Source: Chondrus crispus (taxonomy: Eukaryota > Rhodophyta > Florideophyceae > Gigartinales > Gigartinaceae). From it: DNA of 64,000 nt. How positions within the stretch are numbered: position 1 is the stretch's first letter; every line of letters begins with the position of its first letter. This document shows positions 53,233-64,000 of the stretch, one piece after another. The position numbers were made by a program, and so were the translations under genes. Under the pieces are notes generated by a model. That model worked only from the letters and a program-made list of their open reading frames with translations, made no database searches and had not been told where the DNA came from. The stretch covers positions 296,666 through 360,665 of the forward strand of contig NW_005179211.1 in NCBI RefSeq assembly GCF_000350225.1, written 5' to 3'.

Positions 53233-54359
53233 CTACGACCTTTTGTGCAAATGATCAATCAAGGCGTTCATCAACCGAGCTCGTTCAGCTCCGTTTTTTA
53301 TGTCCGTGTTAACAGTACCATAGTTGTTGCTCAGTCTCTCGGATATTTGCATTTGCGACTCGGGGTTGTGGCATACGGACCCTGCACTATCCGCCCTAGA
53401 AATTCCATCTCCCTCGCTTTCAAACAGCTCGTAGAGCCTCTCCCGAATTCCCCCGACCCCATCCCCAATATACCCATCCTTACGCTCCTCGACGACCATA
53501 TTATGAATAATGACACAGGCCTGTAGAATAATCCGCATATCTTCACTAAACCACAAACGAGACGGCTCCGCTAATACGCGGAAACGCTTAAGTAATACTC
53601 CGAAGACACGTTCTACACTCTTTCGTACGGCTTCTTGTAGCGCTGCAAACATCTTCTCTTTCCGATGAGAAGGGTTCGCCACAGTGCTGACGAATATTTT
53701 CCATTTTGGATATATACCGTCTACTAAATAGTAACTCCAAGTGAACACCTCTCCATCAATAACATACTGTATATCAATCGGGCGATAACTCCCATTTAGA
53801 ATATTTGCGAAGTGTGGACTCACACTAAGAATATTAAGATCGTTCATCGAGCCCGGAAAGCGGAAACATAAATGCCAAATTCTTAGGTCCATGTCGCAGA
53901 TCACTTCCATACGTAACGTAGGCTTCCATTCTTTCCCCACATTTATGCCCTGCAAAGCTTTGGGGCACTGCTCCCAATCACACCCCGCGCAATCCAAGCA
54001 CCCAATGCAGCCAGGGAATCCTAGTTTTCAAACGAGGAGGCAATCTCGTTAAGTTCTGTGGCGGTGGGCGCGCGCAAATAACGGGGACCAAATTGTTGTA
54101 CGACCGACCAGCAAAATTGTTTCATCGACTGCAGTGTAGTTGTCTCCCCTAGTCTAACATATTCATCCAAACTATCTGCAGGAGAGCCATATGCTAAGTA
54201 CCGTAAGGATGCGACTACCTTCTGCAAGGGTGAAGCACCAGACTTTCCCGTGCAATCTGGTTTTAGCCCACGGCGTAAGAACTGGTTGTGCATGACAACG
54301 TGAGAAAAATTGCGATAAAATAGAGGGCGCGACATGCGAAAGCGCCGTTTGTAGTGCAA
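53233..54359 (-). pseudogene. PIF/Harbinger DDE transposase (DDE_Tnp_4 type), one frameshift
   Basis: Two frames join near 54020: 54359-54021 gives the N-terminal part (R-F-R-M-S-R-P-L-F, G-A-S-P-L-Q-K-V-V-A, L-A-Y-G-S-P-A-D-S-L-D-E-Y) and 53997-53233 the catalytic part. The joint reads S-S-F-E-N and then K-L-G-F-P-G-C-I-G-C-L-D, so one frameshift breaks it. Further motifs are F-P-G-S-M-N-D-L-N-I-L, Y-Y-L-V-D-G-I-Y-P-K-W, V-E-R-V-F-G-V-L-L-K-R-F and C-V-I-I-H-N-M-V-V-E, all in the usual order of ALP1-like Harbinger nucleases, with the catalytic acids at L-D, N-D or V-D, and V-E. A stop lies just before the N-terminal part, so the true start is lost. Confidence 0.85.
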
Positions 54360-54508
54360 TAATGGGCTCTACAGGGGGGGTGAAAAGGAAGGAAAATATT
54401 TGGATTTGGATATGAAAAGTAGTCCGGGTTGGGGGGGACACACGTGTGAATAATTGCACAGTTTTAATTCTTTATTATTTTATTTAGTTAATTAGTTGGC
54501 ATTAATTT

Positions 54509-55402
54509 TGCTGACACTAGATTAGATCTAGGATCTAGCGCCGCCAGCTACTGTAGCGGCTCCGGCCGGGCGATATATACCTTAGCCCTCTGACCACCAA
54601 GTCAGTAAAGGTAACCCGAGTTGCCAGAGTTGAATATCGCCTTGGTCGAAGTCCGTCTTTCCCAAGACGCTCCCTTTTACCACAGATCACGTTATCCTTT
54701 GCGCTCGGGGGTTCCCTTTCCTTTTCCTTTATTTCACCTATCCCTTTCTATTTCTATCTCTATTTCTATTCCCCTATCTTGTGTTGGTGCCATCGGCTTT
54801 AGTTGCGACCGGACCGGTGTACGTGTCTTTGCCATCGGGCGACACGTGGGTGTAGCGCTGCTACTTGTTTACGACCACCGACGGAGGCTGTTGCAACGAC
54901 GTTTCCCTCGAAGGTCCTGTTGTGTACACAGGACAGTGTTGGTTCCATCGGATACAGGTTGCGACCGTTCCGGTCTCGGTACTTTGCCATCGGGCAGTAC
55001 GGAGGTGTAGCGCTGCTACGTGTTTGATAATTCCCGACGGGCTGCGTTGCGACGCCCCCGTCGAAGACCTTATCAAGGGTATAAGGTGTAACAGGCGCTT
55101 CGCGAGCATTGGATTTACGACCCATCCGGCCCGGCTTCCTAATTGCCGCCCCGAACTCGCCGAGCAACTGCCTGTACAAGACTCTACCACCATTCGTCCC
55201 GGGGCGGGCCTCTTCCTTTTGCCCCCCCCCCCTGTCAGGGACTTGAGCTACTGTGGGCCGCAAACCCACTTAAAGAGAAAGGGAGAATCGGACACTCCGT
55301 AGGGCTGTGCCGTCGGCAACTCTTGTTGATTGTTGTTTGCTGGTTGTGTTGTCGCTGGACTGTTGGACCCTGGTTCCGGCCTGACAGGCACATTGCACTA
55401 CA
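54509..55402 (+). repeat. Candidate 5' LTR of the truncated Gypsy element
   Basis: Starts TGCTGACACTAG and ends GCACTACA, the TG...CA form of LTRs. The left border is inferred, since no 3' LTR exists to compare. A duplicated module of about 140 bases (TTGCGACCGGACC and its relative TTGCGACCGTTCC, GCCATCGGGC twice, GGTGTAGCGCTGCTAC twice) lies inside it. Confidence 0.5.
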
Positions 55403-55406
55403 GAAG

Positions 55407-55419
55407 TGGTCTCCCGACC
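55407..55419 (+). other. Primer-binding site of the truncated Gypsy element
   Basis: TGGTCTCCCGACC lies just after the LTR end; the same 13 bases, and five more, follow the LTR end at 61194. A shared TGG-starting word in this place is what a tRNA primer site looks like. I do not name the tRNA. Confidence 0.6.
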
Positions 55420-55494
55420 TAGAAACTGGAACTGAACACATAAGTCGGAAATAGGTAAATTAGTTCGATAGGTCTCGTTTATTAAGAGCGGACC

Positions 55495-57862
55495 ATGGCA
55501 TCAAGCCAACCCAAGGACGTCGGTCCTCGGGTCAGAAGGGCTGGATCAGCTCAAGAGTTGAGGATTCCGAGAGGACCTCGTACACGAAGCCAGGGAAATT
55601 CGGCTACTGATCCAGTTGCAGAAGCGTCCCCTTCGGGGACGGCCGTTGAGAAGAACGGCCTGGAAGAGAAGTTCGAAAATTGAGCGAGGAGATTCGTCAG
55701 GAGACGAAGAACAAGCTCGACGAACTTCTGGGTATTTTTCAGAAGCAACAGGAGTTGCTAAAATCCGAGTTCCACGCTGCGCTTGAAGAGCTGACAGCCC
55801 GTGTGGTTCTCGTTGAGAATTTAGGTACCGATGCGTCCCCGGGCCGAGATCCGGAAGTGCTGGATTCGCTAAAGCTCGCCGCGAAAGAAGCGATGCGAGA
55901 CGCGAATCAGGCCCTGGAAACGCTGGCCAAGACAAGGGACAGCATCGACGACAGGGTCTACCGCGCTTCGCGGCGACTCAAGGACCTTGAGCAAGCTGCG
56001 GGCCGGGCCGAACCAAGTTTGGACGCGGGATCGCTCTCCGACAGAGAAGCAATCGACGGTCCAACGAAGAAGGACAAGTCAGTCCGGACCCGGGATTCCA
56101 AGTGGAAGAACCCCAAGTCGGCCAAAGGCCGAAAGAAGAAGAAAATTCACTGTAGTGACGACCGCGAAAATTGTGACTCAAATTCGGAGTCGAATGTTTC
56201 AGAAGAAAATGGTGACGACGGCTCGTCGAACCATTCAAGAAATTCCGACCGAAGATCGACAGACGGAAATGGAATTTCGTCAAATAAGAAGAGCTCCAAA
56301 AGAGGCGGAGTCACTTCGTCCGCCTCGCGGAGAGATCAAGAAGCGGAGCCAGAAGACATCGCGACGCGGCGCGGACCGCGATGGGAGGAGTTGGAGGAAT
56401 TAAATCCGACCAACCACCTCTTCAAGAAGTTGCTTTTGTACAGGACGTACCGCCTGCGGAACCCGCAGACAGGTTTGTCGGGCAAGCGGCGGAGCGCCGT
56501 GCGAAAGATCAGAAGAGACATACCACCTAAGGTGAAGAGAGACAATACGTTCACAGGAGACGATGGCGTATTGGTTCTAGATTTTTTAGCTAAGATAGTC
56601 TAAGAATTCGACACTCAGGAGATGAACGAAGGCCAAGCGATCCGCTTGCTACAGGAGTTCCTCAGCGGAATCGCCTTGAGACAGTACACTTCGGTGTCAC
56701 AAACGGCGGGGTCCGACCATGGGAAAATATCCGTCTGGCCGGAGGCCGTACAGTGGCTATTGCGAAGCTTCGCCACCGATGAGGCAATCCGCCAAGCCAT
56801 ACTCGCTCTACGGGAAGTACAGCAGCTACCGTCTGAAGACGAGATGGAATTTTATATCCGTCTGACGGACGCGAGCAACCAATGTGGAAACGTATATTCG
56901 ATGGAAGAACAAATGACGATGTTTATTGAAGGACTCGATTCGAGTATCAAGCCGATGGTATCGCAATACCGACAAGACAATCGGGACGTTTCGTTTTTGA
57001 GACTAGTTAATTACGCGAAGGCGCATGGCTCGGCGAGCCGCGCCAAGGAGAGGAAGACTAGGAGAGTCACCATCCAAGCGCCAGCGACGCTAAGGACGGG
57101 GGGAAGCAGAAGCCTCCGCACCCCACGCGAAAAACCCGCGGCGCGGTCCACTTGGCCGATTCGCTTTCTGCGTCCAGAGGACCTAGCACTGTTGATCGGG
57201 AAGAAAATGGATACGCAGGGGCGCTGGTCGCCGAGGGCGATTTTTATGACCCCTCCGAGGGGTATGGAGACGAGGATCACGGGGCTAGTGGGATGTCCAC
57301 GCTACGGACGCCCACGTATACGACGGGCTCGTATACAGAGGCCGCGGAACCCGTGTTGGCGTTTCGAGGGCGCGGACACACGCCAGCGCCAAGAATTCCG
57401 ATGGGAGACAAGGGTACGGCCTTCAGAAGACCGGGCTGGACGGGCCGGCCGGCGGCCCGAGGACCGCCAAGGTCGCCGTACCCTCAGAAGAAGCATGGCC
57501 TCGTATGCTACCATTGCTACGAGAAGGGGCACGGAGCGCCTACGTGTTTGCTCTCGTTCCGAGAGATGCACCGAGTTCTGAAGAACTACGAGATGCTCTC
57601 CCCGATGGAGAGGTTGGGAATTCCGTCGACAAGTTACCTGAAGGTAAAACAATGGTTCGAATCGCAGGCGGCGAGCACACCGAGTGCCTCTGCCGAAGAT
57701 TCGAACCGGACATCAGGAAGGCCGGTCGCGGGGCCGTCGTCGGACTGGAGAAGAAATACGCAGCGACAGGAAAACCAAGGGGGTGAATCTCAAAAAATTC
57801 GAAAGGAGAGACATGTGTCCGGCGAACCGTGTCCGGGGCCCAGTCCCGTTCCCCGCTTTTAG
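55495..57862 (+). pseudogene. Gag of the truncated Gypsy element
   Basis: ATG 55495 in ACCATGGC context. Frame changes near 55675 and 57060-57150, and TAA 56601-56603 interrupts the capsid part. A coiled-coil stretch (K-N-K-L-D-E-L-L-G-I-F-Q-K-Q) is followed by a charged Ser/Lys-rich linker. The capsid part has L-Y-R-T-Y-R-L-R-N and L-L-R-S-F-A-T-D-E-A-I. A perfect CCHC knuckle (C-Y-H-C-Y-E-K-G-H-G-A-P-T-C) lies at 57506-57547. The related Gag genes at 25702 and 61273 share the Y-R-T-Y-R-L or Y-R-M-Y-R-L block. Confidence 0.8.
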
Positions 57863-60202
57863 CGAAGGAGGCAGTCGACGACGAGGAGACAGTTGGAATC
57901 ATCGATAACCCGAAGGGACCCATTGGGGTCAAGAAGATTCTGCGAAGAGGCAAGGACGATCCGCTGGAGCAAGTCCGACGCCCCTGGTACAGGGTCAAGC
58001 GCGGGGAATGTCCCGAGAAGATTTTGGTCCTTGCGAGGAAAAACTACAAAGTCTTCGCGGACATTGGACGGACTGTCGGATTGATGAGCCGTGTACTGTC
58101 CGTGTTGGACACCGGCGCGGGACCTAATCTCATCCGGAGATCCGAGCTTCCCGCAGGAATGGAAACTCTTGTGTCCTTCGGACCGACCCAAGATATCGGC
58201 GATGCGAACAACAGGCCACTCTGAACTCTAGGTACTCTCAGAATGCCTGTGAGACTTGGACGTTTCGTGGCTTCAGTCGAATTTATAGTTTGTGAAAAAC
58301 TCGCAGTCCGCCTAATTCTAGGAGCGGACTATTGCGATAGGTTCGTGGAGGCTATCTATCCACGAAAGAGGACAGTTGAGTTGGCGGATTTCTCGGAGGT
58401 TCCGATCGTACGGCGATTCTCGGCGAGAAGATCGAAGAAGCATTTGGGTCCCGGAGAGGGCGAGACCGATGCAAAAGGGGAGCTAGTTTCCCCCATGGTG
58501 AAGGTGGCAAGGGCCACGACCATTGGGCCAGGGACGCAACGCATGGTCGAATGCACCTCCAAGAGGACTGGGTTGGTCGTCGTTCAACCCTACGCACCCC
58601 TGTACGACAAGCACGGACTGGTAAGCACCAACGGTGTAGTTCAAGTTGAGCCTGACAAACCTTTTAGATTGCTTGTAGCGAATTTTAGGAAGTACCCTGT
58701 CAGGGTTCAAAAAGGCCGAGTGGTGGCGGAACTACTACCGCACCCGAGGGCCGTATTCAAGAGCAATACCACCATTGGTGAGGTACTTGGAATTCAAGAA
58801 AGGGATGAGGAAAAATTTACTAATTCTACCCCGCCGCCTACGGGCGAGAGAAGATGCGAACAGTCGGAACAAGATCTCGAGGACCAGCAAGGAGAACGGG
58901 AGGAAGGGCTCTCCGCGACGGCAACTACGAAGCCGGAGCGGCGGATTGAGCCTCCCCCGCCGGACGTGGAGGAGCTCGACCTGAGCCACGTGCCGGACCG
59001 GCTGCGCGAAAGATTCCGTCGGATGTTAAAAAAAATATTCCCGCATGTGAGATGGCACCCTTGGTGAGATCAACACCACGGTCCACCGTGTTGAATTGAC
59101 CCCGGATACAAGGCCAATTGCACAAGCTCCCTACCGAGCCGGTCCAAAGGCTCGGGAGGTCGAGGACGCAGAAGTTCAGAAGATGTTAGAAGCAGGAGTC
59201 ATCGAGCCGGCCCAGTCAGAATGGGCGTCGCCCGTTTTATTAGTGCCCAAGCCGGACGGATCGATGCGCTTTTGCGTAGAATACCGCCGGTTAAACGCGG
59301 TAACGGTGAAGGACACGTACCCTTTGCCGCGCATGGATGAGTGTTTGGACTCGTTGGGAGACACCAAGGTCTTTTCCGCGTTGGACACGATTTCAGGTTA
59401 TTGGCAGATGCCCATTCCGGAAGCGGACCGCGACAAGACAGCTTTTTCGTGTCACTCAGGTCTTTACCGTTTTTCAAGAATGCCCTTCGGGCTAACTAAC
59501 GCGCCAGCGACGTTTCAGAGAGCCACGGATATCCTGCTCTCTCCGTTCCGTTGGAAATGCTGTTTGGTGTATCTGGATGACATCATAATTTTTAGCAAGT
59601 CATGGGAGGAGCACATCGTCCACGTTGACGAAATATTGTCTGTATTGGGAAAGGCAGGTGTGAAGCTCAAGCTTCGCAAGTGCGAATTTTTCGTCGAAAA
59701 GATCAAGTACCTGGGCCATGTCGTTCGGCCGGGTACATTGGAAGTTGACGCCGCGCGAACCGCCGCATTGGAACAAGCGAGGTACCCTCAAACGCAGACC
59801 CAACTCAGGAGCTTCTTGGGACTTTGTAATGTCTACCGCAGATTCGTTCCGCATTATGCGAAAATTGCGCATCCGCTCAATCAAATATTGAAGAAGGGAC
59901 AACCAGTTCAGTTGGAAGGATTCGACGAACCGTGCGAAAAAGCTTTTCATAAGCTCAAAGACGCTATCTTGGCGCCACCGGTGTTGGCGCTGCCGAAGAA
60001 GGACCTACCATACTCGGTAGACACCGATGCAAGCGACTATCAAATCGGTGCTGCATTATTTCAAACGCATCCCGATGCGCAACGTAAACCCATCGGGTTC
60101 TTTTCAAGAACGTTAGCCGCAGCCGAGAGAAACTATTCTGTATCAGAAAAAGAATGTCTAGCGGTAATTTGGGCCGTACAGACTTTAAGACCATATCTAT
60201 AG
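57829..60202 (+). pseudogene. Pol (protease, reverse transcriptase, partial RNase H) of the truncated Gypsy element
   Basis: The aspartic protease has V-L-D-T-G-A-G-P-N-L (Asp at about 58108) and later L-I-L-G-A-D-Y; TGA 58222-58224 cuts between them. Around 59050 one base is lost, and RT follows in the next frame: L-T-P-D-T-R-P-I, S-A-L-D-T-I-S-G-Y-W-Q-M, F-G-L-T-N-A-P-A-T-F-Q-R, active-site Y-L-D-D-I-I-I-F-S (about 59570), and L-G-H-V-V. RNase H begins with D-T-D-A-S-D-Y-Q-I-G-A-A-L and ends after S-E-K-E-C-L-A-V-I-W-A-V at 60202, short of its last catalytic residues. The motifs are Ty3/Gypsy. The protein would be inactive from two breaks and the truncation. Confidence 0.88.
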
Positions 60203-60203
60203 G

Positions 60204-60535
60204 GGGCAGGCGAGAGGGAGGGGAGCAGACACTTGAGCAAGCGCAGCTGGAGTGTACAGCAGTTGCAATTTACCGCTTCCTGGCCTGTCGCGGAAATCTA
60301 GAATTTCCCCGACAGAAAAAAAACGTAGGAAATTGGAAAGACAAGTGGAGCGCAAATAGTGGCAGGATATTTGTCCAAATTTCCAATTTCCAACATTTGT
60401 TGACTCAAAGACAGCCCCTAAGAGCATCTCCACCGACGCCGAGGTAAATGATCAAATTACAAAAAAAGAAAATGAAACGTGTATGATATTAATTAGAGGT
60501 GCCATATTTGATAAGATAATGCTTTGGCTTCTGCA
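60204..60535. other. Junction stretch between two Gypsy elements
   Basis: Contains an inverted pair (GGAAATTGGAAAG and AAATTTCCAATTTCC) and, at 60419-60433, TAA followed by GAGCATCTCCACCGACG, an isolated left end of the type found at 24593. No matching right end lies within the window. No gene. Confidence 0.45.
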
Positions 60536-60538
60536 GGG

Positions 60539-61192
60539 TGTGGCATAACGGCGGTTCGCGATTAGATTTAGATCAGATCAATACGAACCACACACGCGCA
60601 CACGTGTACCGCCACGTGTACGGAGGACACGCGACCACACGTGTAGGAGGCGCGTACCACCGCGCGCACAGTACGCGTCTCACACGTGTGCTGTCAGCCC
60701 CGACGGCTGACAGCATTACAGCGCGGGACGACCCGCGCTACAGTAAGTTAGTACAGCATCCCGGTATTGTTGTATTATGATAGACGCATTGTATACATTA
60801 AATACGAGCGCGACCAGCAGCCGGGTAGGGGGACAAGCACGGACTTGTCCACGACCTACCGCCTAGGTCCGTCTTCCAGCTTAACAAACGAGCGCGATCC
60901 GTCTTCGCCCGCGTTAAACGGGACAAAGCGGGTAGGGGACAGCCGCGTACGCGAGCGAGCCTAGATCCGCCTCCGCCCGTCAGCGCTGGTACGTTACCCA
61001 GCGCTGCTCCGGGGCGTCGAGCGTAGATCGGCCCGCGCGTACGCTCATCCCCGACCGTCCCGCTCTACCACGCTACCAGGGCCCGCTTCCCTGTCTCGTT
61101 AGCTGTGTGTTCTCCCCGTCGTCTCGCCCCTCGTACGGGGTCTACGTCGAGCAGAGTATACACCCCTCTCCGTTGGGGGTTGTTATACTACA
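60539..61192 (+). repeat. Candidate 5' LTR of the second Gypsy element
   Basis: Starts TGTGGCATAACGG and ends TTATACTACA; the left border is inferred. The right border is fixed by the primer-binding site. Its first part is rich in ACGTGT/ACACGT words like the candidate leader at 24950-25160. Confidence 0.5.
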
Positions 61193-61193
61193 G

Positions 61194-61206
61194 TGGTCTC
61201 CCGACC
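61194..61206 (+). other. Primer-binding site of the second Gypsy element
   Basis: TGGTCTCCCGACC, identical to that at 55407, one base after the LTR end. Confidence 0.6.
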
Positions 61207-61272
61207 TAGAAGACCCTGGAGTACGTTCTCCGAGAAGACCTCTTAGGCCCTCCGCGAACCGATCGCGTCGAG

Positions 61273-63722
61273 ATGAGCCAAGAGTTTGAGCCCTCGATCC
61301 GCTCCGAACCGGCGGATCCGAGTCCAGACGCTGTGCGACCCCCATCCGCCCCGTCGGGCGACGGCGACGCAGGTCCTCGTGACCGCGAACCGTCGCTCGG
61401 ATCCTCTGAGGAAAGAGCGGCAGCGATGTTCGAACGCAGAGCCGAATACATCGAGGAAGTCCGTACTTCCCTTCGGATCGATGTATCGGACCATGTATAC
61501 ACTCGATGTATGGCCGAACTCCGCTCCCTGCGCGGAGGGAGGTTCGATAGAGTGACGCAGTCCTTAGGGAATCTCGGAGCACTGATCGACGAGTTACACT
61601 CGCGCATAGTGCTCGTCGAAAACTGGCGTCTCGTATCGCCCGGACCGTCTGGGCAAGGTCGTCCCGAGGGGCCGGCCCCTACGAGACGACCTGAGGACCA
61701 ATCCTCCCCGTCTGCGGAACAGTTGGGTGCGTTCGCGCACCTCTCCGCCGAGATCAACGCCACGCGTCGGCGTGCTCGTGACATGGAACGGACCATGGCC
61801 GCAAGGCTGCCCGGTGCCCCCACGAGAGGGCCCGCTAGTACCGTACCACCGAGAGCCGTCGCTGTGGACCGTTGGGGACTGGCTGGTGCCGACACCAGCC
61901 GAACCGCGGGGGGCAACCGCCTTCCGACAGGCGCGAATTACGCGTCTTAGACCCAAGCATTGCCGCCTATCCCCGGAAGTAGGCGGCAGATGGAACGCGT
62001 ATCGTATCGCGACGACCCTCACCGTGGAGGAGCCGCCCGCGGATCCGGAGTACTGATGTACTCTGTCGATCCTCGCTGGGGCGGCTACCCGCTGGCGGAT
62101 TACGCCGAGCATCCCGGTCCGGTAGACGTCCGTACGCTACCCGTCACCACCTTCGGCACGCTGGGTCCCGCCGAACCCGGACTCGAGCCGGTACATACGA
62201 TGATCCAAGAGCTCAGCGCCGTCGCTGACTATCGTATGTACCGGCTGGATAACACCTCGAGGCTTGTTACCTCGGGTGACGCGGGACGGATCGCGAAGTA
62301 CGTCCAACGCTGCCGTGGGATCCGACCTACGATGAGGAGCTTTGACGGTACGGACCCGATCCAGCTCCTACCGTTCTTGAAGGATGTCCGGATAACCTTC
62401 AATTCGCAACACCTTACCGAAGGTGTTGCGGTACGAGTCCTCGCACACTTCCTAGAGGGCAACGCGGAACACCTGTATACGAGTTATACAATGCGTGGCC
62501 TCCGCGCAGGCCAGCTACACGACGACGTGAGCTGGCCGGGGCTCGTGAACCAGTTCCTGAAACGCTACCTAACCGACGACGTGTTAGGTGAAGCGTACGA
62601 CGCTGTCGCGACGGCGCGACAGCAATCTCATGAAACGGAGAGCACGTTCGCGGACCGGCTCGAAACTGCCGCGTTCCGGTGCACGGCAGTGTTCTCCGAA
62701 CAGTCCCTCGCGCACTACTTCGTGCGGGGACTGGCACCGGCGACCCGTGCTGCAGTTTCCCAAACCGTACAGCGGCTGCAGAGCCGCCAGAAGACCGATC
62801 TTCCAACCATCCGCCGCATCGCCACAGCGGAAGGCACGACGTACCGCGCTCGGCGCTGTTTACCCCTGCCAGATACAAAACCGGCAGGGAGGGCTGGCAG
62901 GACTACGAAGTCCGCCGCAACAAGTTCGCCCGCCTCGACCCTCCACATCGGGGAGGGTGATTGGCAGGCCGACCCTGTCCTCATTACGTAAGGAGGAGGA
63001 CCCGTGGGTGGACGACCCCCCTCGCCGATGTCGACCGGAACGACATCGAGTTACGCGACCGCCTTCGCGGCCACTCCAAGAGTGGCAAGGGGTACGGACC
63101 CCCGGGTCGCAGAGCTCGACATCTCGAGTCGAGATGCAGGAGCCGAAGCCCCTATGAGGAGGCGCGTCAAGCAGCGACCTTCGCCTCCACGGATGGCAGC
63201 GCGTATGTGTGCTGGCTATGCCGTACGTACGGACGGGCCATGTACGCGTTCCGGTTCCTGTCGCCGGAACAACGGATGTTCACGGCGTACAGGAACTACC
63301 GCTACCAGATGGAGACGCGCCCCGGAGCGCGTAATCTCCTCCGGCAGTCAGTCGGCGAGGGCCACCCCCCGCGTCAAGGTTTCCCGAATCGTTCGGGTGG
63401 GGGCACACACTTCGCCTCACGCGGAGGCGGGTATCGTCGTAACGAACTCAATCATCGTGATCGACCGGATTACCGCCCGTCGGACACAAATTATCCCCGT
63501 CAAGGAGGGAGAGGGGACCGAGACCGTTCTCGGTTACCGCAACAGGTACAAAACGCGATCATGTACCTGCAAGATTGGGTAGAGAACCCGTATCCTCTAC
63601 CCACGGAGGAGCACGAAGGAGACCCGACTCGCCTCGTCCCTCATATCCTGCGACGACCGGACGTCCCAGGTCAAGGTCAAGAAGTACGCGAATACTTCGC
63701 TGATGACGCGCGGCCGCAGTAG
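61273..63722 (+). pseudogene. Gag of the second Gypsy element, with a degenerate zinc knuckle
   Basis: ATG 61273 opens a frame cut by TAG 61948-61950 and continuing in frame to TAA 62989-62991. Coding then continues in another frame to TAG 63720-63722. The N-terminus is Pro/Ser/Arg-rich. The capsid has D-Y-R-M-Y-R-L-D-N, L-P-F-L-K-D-V-R-I-T-F and F-L-K-R-Y-L-T-D-D-V-L. In the nucleocapsid the expected knuckle at 63210-63251 reads C-W-L-C, then Arg and Phe where the neighbour element has His and the last Cys, so it should not hold zinc. The rest of the element lies beyond the window. Confidence 0.75.
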
Positions 63723-64000
63723 GGGGGTCGTCCCGACCCACGCGGCCGAGGACCCGAAGGAGACCTGGCCACCGATGGCCAGGAAGGTAACTGAGATAGC
63801 ACCGGTAGTTCGAAAAAAGGGTAAAGACGGTTACGTACACGCCGTCGCGTGAGCCGTCTTATCCATACGAGCTAGACCGGACCCCGCGTGCTCGCCAAGG
63901 ACACGGGGGTATTCTCCGATAATACATCCACCACTTCCGGAAGCGAGCACGGGAACTCCTGCGACGCCAATGCAGGAGGACGCGAGCGTCGAGGCCTCCG

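Larger units (their letters stand above)
50575..54480. mobile_element. PIF/Harbinger DNA transposon, right end lost
   Basis: A TAA at 50572-50574 is followed by GAGCGTCCACAGCGG, close to the GAGCATCTCCAC ends of the element at 24593. The next 180 bases repeat TCCAATCC words, a subterminal pattern. Two genes point towards each other: Myb/SANT-like (plus) and DDE transposase (minus), the standard pair of this superfamily. No matching right end was found; a Gypsy LTR begins near 54509, just past the transposase start, and probably removed or displaced it. Confidence 0.7.
54509..60203 (+). mobile_element. Ty3/Gypsy LTR retrotransposon, truncated in RNase H
   Basis: A candidate 5' LTR (54509-55402) is followed by a primer-binding site, then gag, protease, RT and the start of RNase H. 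Sequence stops matching a retrotransposon at about 60203, so integrase and the 3' LTR are missing. It inserted into or beside the Harbinger element to its left. Confidence 0.8.
60539..64000 (+). mobile_element. Second Ty3/Gypsy-like LTR retrotransposon, runs off the window
   Basis: Candidate LTR, primer-binding site and gag are in place; pol is not reached before 64000. 63723-64000 holds no clear protease motif. Confidence 0.7.

Noticed and set aside
1..64000. CRISPR arrays, rRNA and tRNA genes
   Set aside because: No spaced short repeats of CRISPR type and no rRNA or tRNA signature were seen by reading; tRNA genes could still be missed without a covariance search.

Overview
This is a nuclear stretch of a photosynthetic eukaryote, dominated by mobile DNA. 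The best clue to the host is a 105-residue one-helix light-harvesting-like protein with a plastid-type N-terminal leader (41345-41662, minus). The mix of compact, mostly intron-poor host genes with islands of LTR, DIRS-like and cut-and-paste elements would suit a florideophyte red alga such as Chondrus, but that is an inference I cannot check here. No rRNA, tRNA or CRISPR array was recognised.

Host genes are few. They are an FG-GAP/ASPIC-UnbV secreted protein (5352-6893, minus), a GATA-type zinc-finger protein whose finger is split by a 103-bp intron (32829-33543, minus), and the one-helix protein. Relics of host-type genes are a WD40-repeat array (about 860-1346, minus) and a light-harvesting-like relic with two in-frame TGA codons (38163-38570, minus).

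Layout. 0-9 kb: WD40 relic, a Myb/SANT-like gene broken by one TGA, a short palindromic MITE, the ASPIC gene. 8.7-15.3 kb: a Tigger-like deletion derivative, a repeat that looks like the empty target site of the element at 45.7 kb, and a decayed transposase with a C-terminal Cys-rich domain. 17-23 kb: the most unusual locus, a decayed block coding for a Ulp1-like (C48) protease and, 2-4 kb downstream on the same strand, a UPF1-like superfamily-1 helicase with all main motifs. 24.6-28.5 kb: a TIR element with TAA target duplications carrying a Ty3/Gypsy-like gag. 28.6-31.8 kb: a cluster of MITEs and two Tigger-like derivatives, one with another MITE inside. 32.8-41.7 kb: host genes with scattered hairpins, tandem repeats and MITEs. 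43.4-45.0 kb: a nearly complete pogo-like transposase. 45.7-50.4 kb: a tyrosine-recombinase retrotransposon with split direct repeats. 50.6-54.5 kb: a PIF/Harbinger transposon with an intact Myb/SANT gene and a frameshifted DDE transposase. 54.5-60.2 kb: a Ty3/Gypsy element truncated in RNase H. 60.5-64 kb: a second Gypsy element (LTR, PBS, gag) running off the window.

Almost all mobile-element genes here are dead, through frameshifts and in-frame stops. The exceptions are the Harbinger Myb/SANT gene and the long but twice-frameshifted pogo transposase. Start codons were judged as ATG only, because this is a eukaryote.
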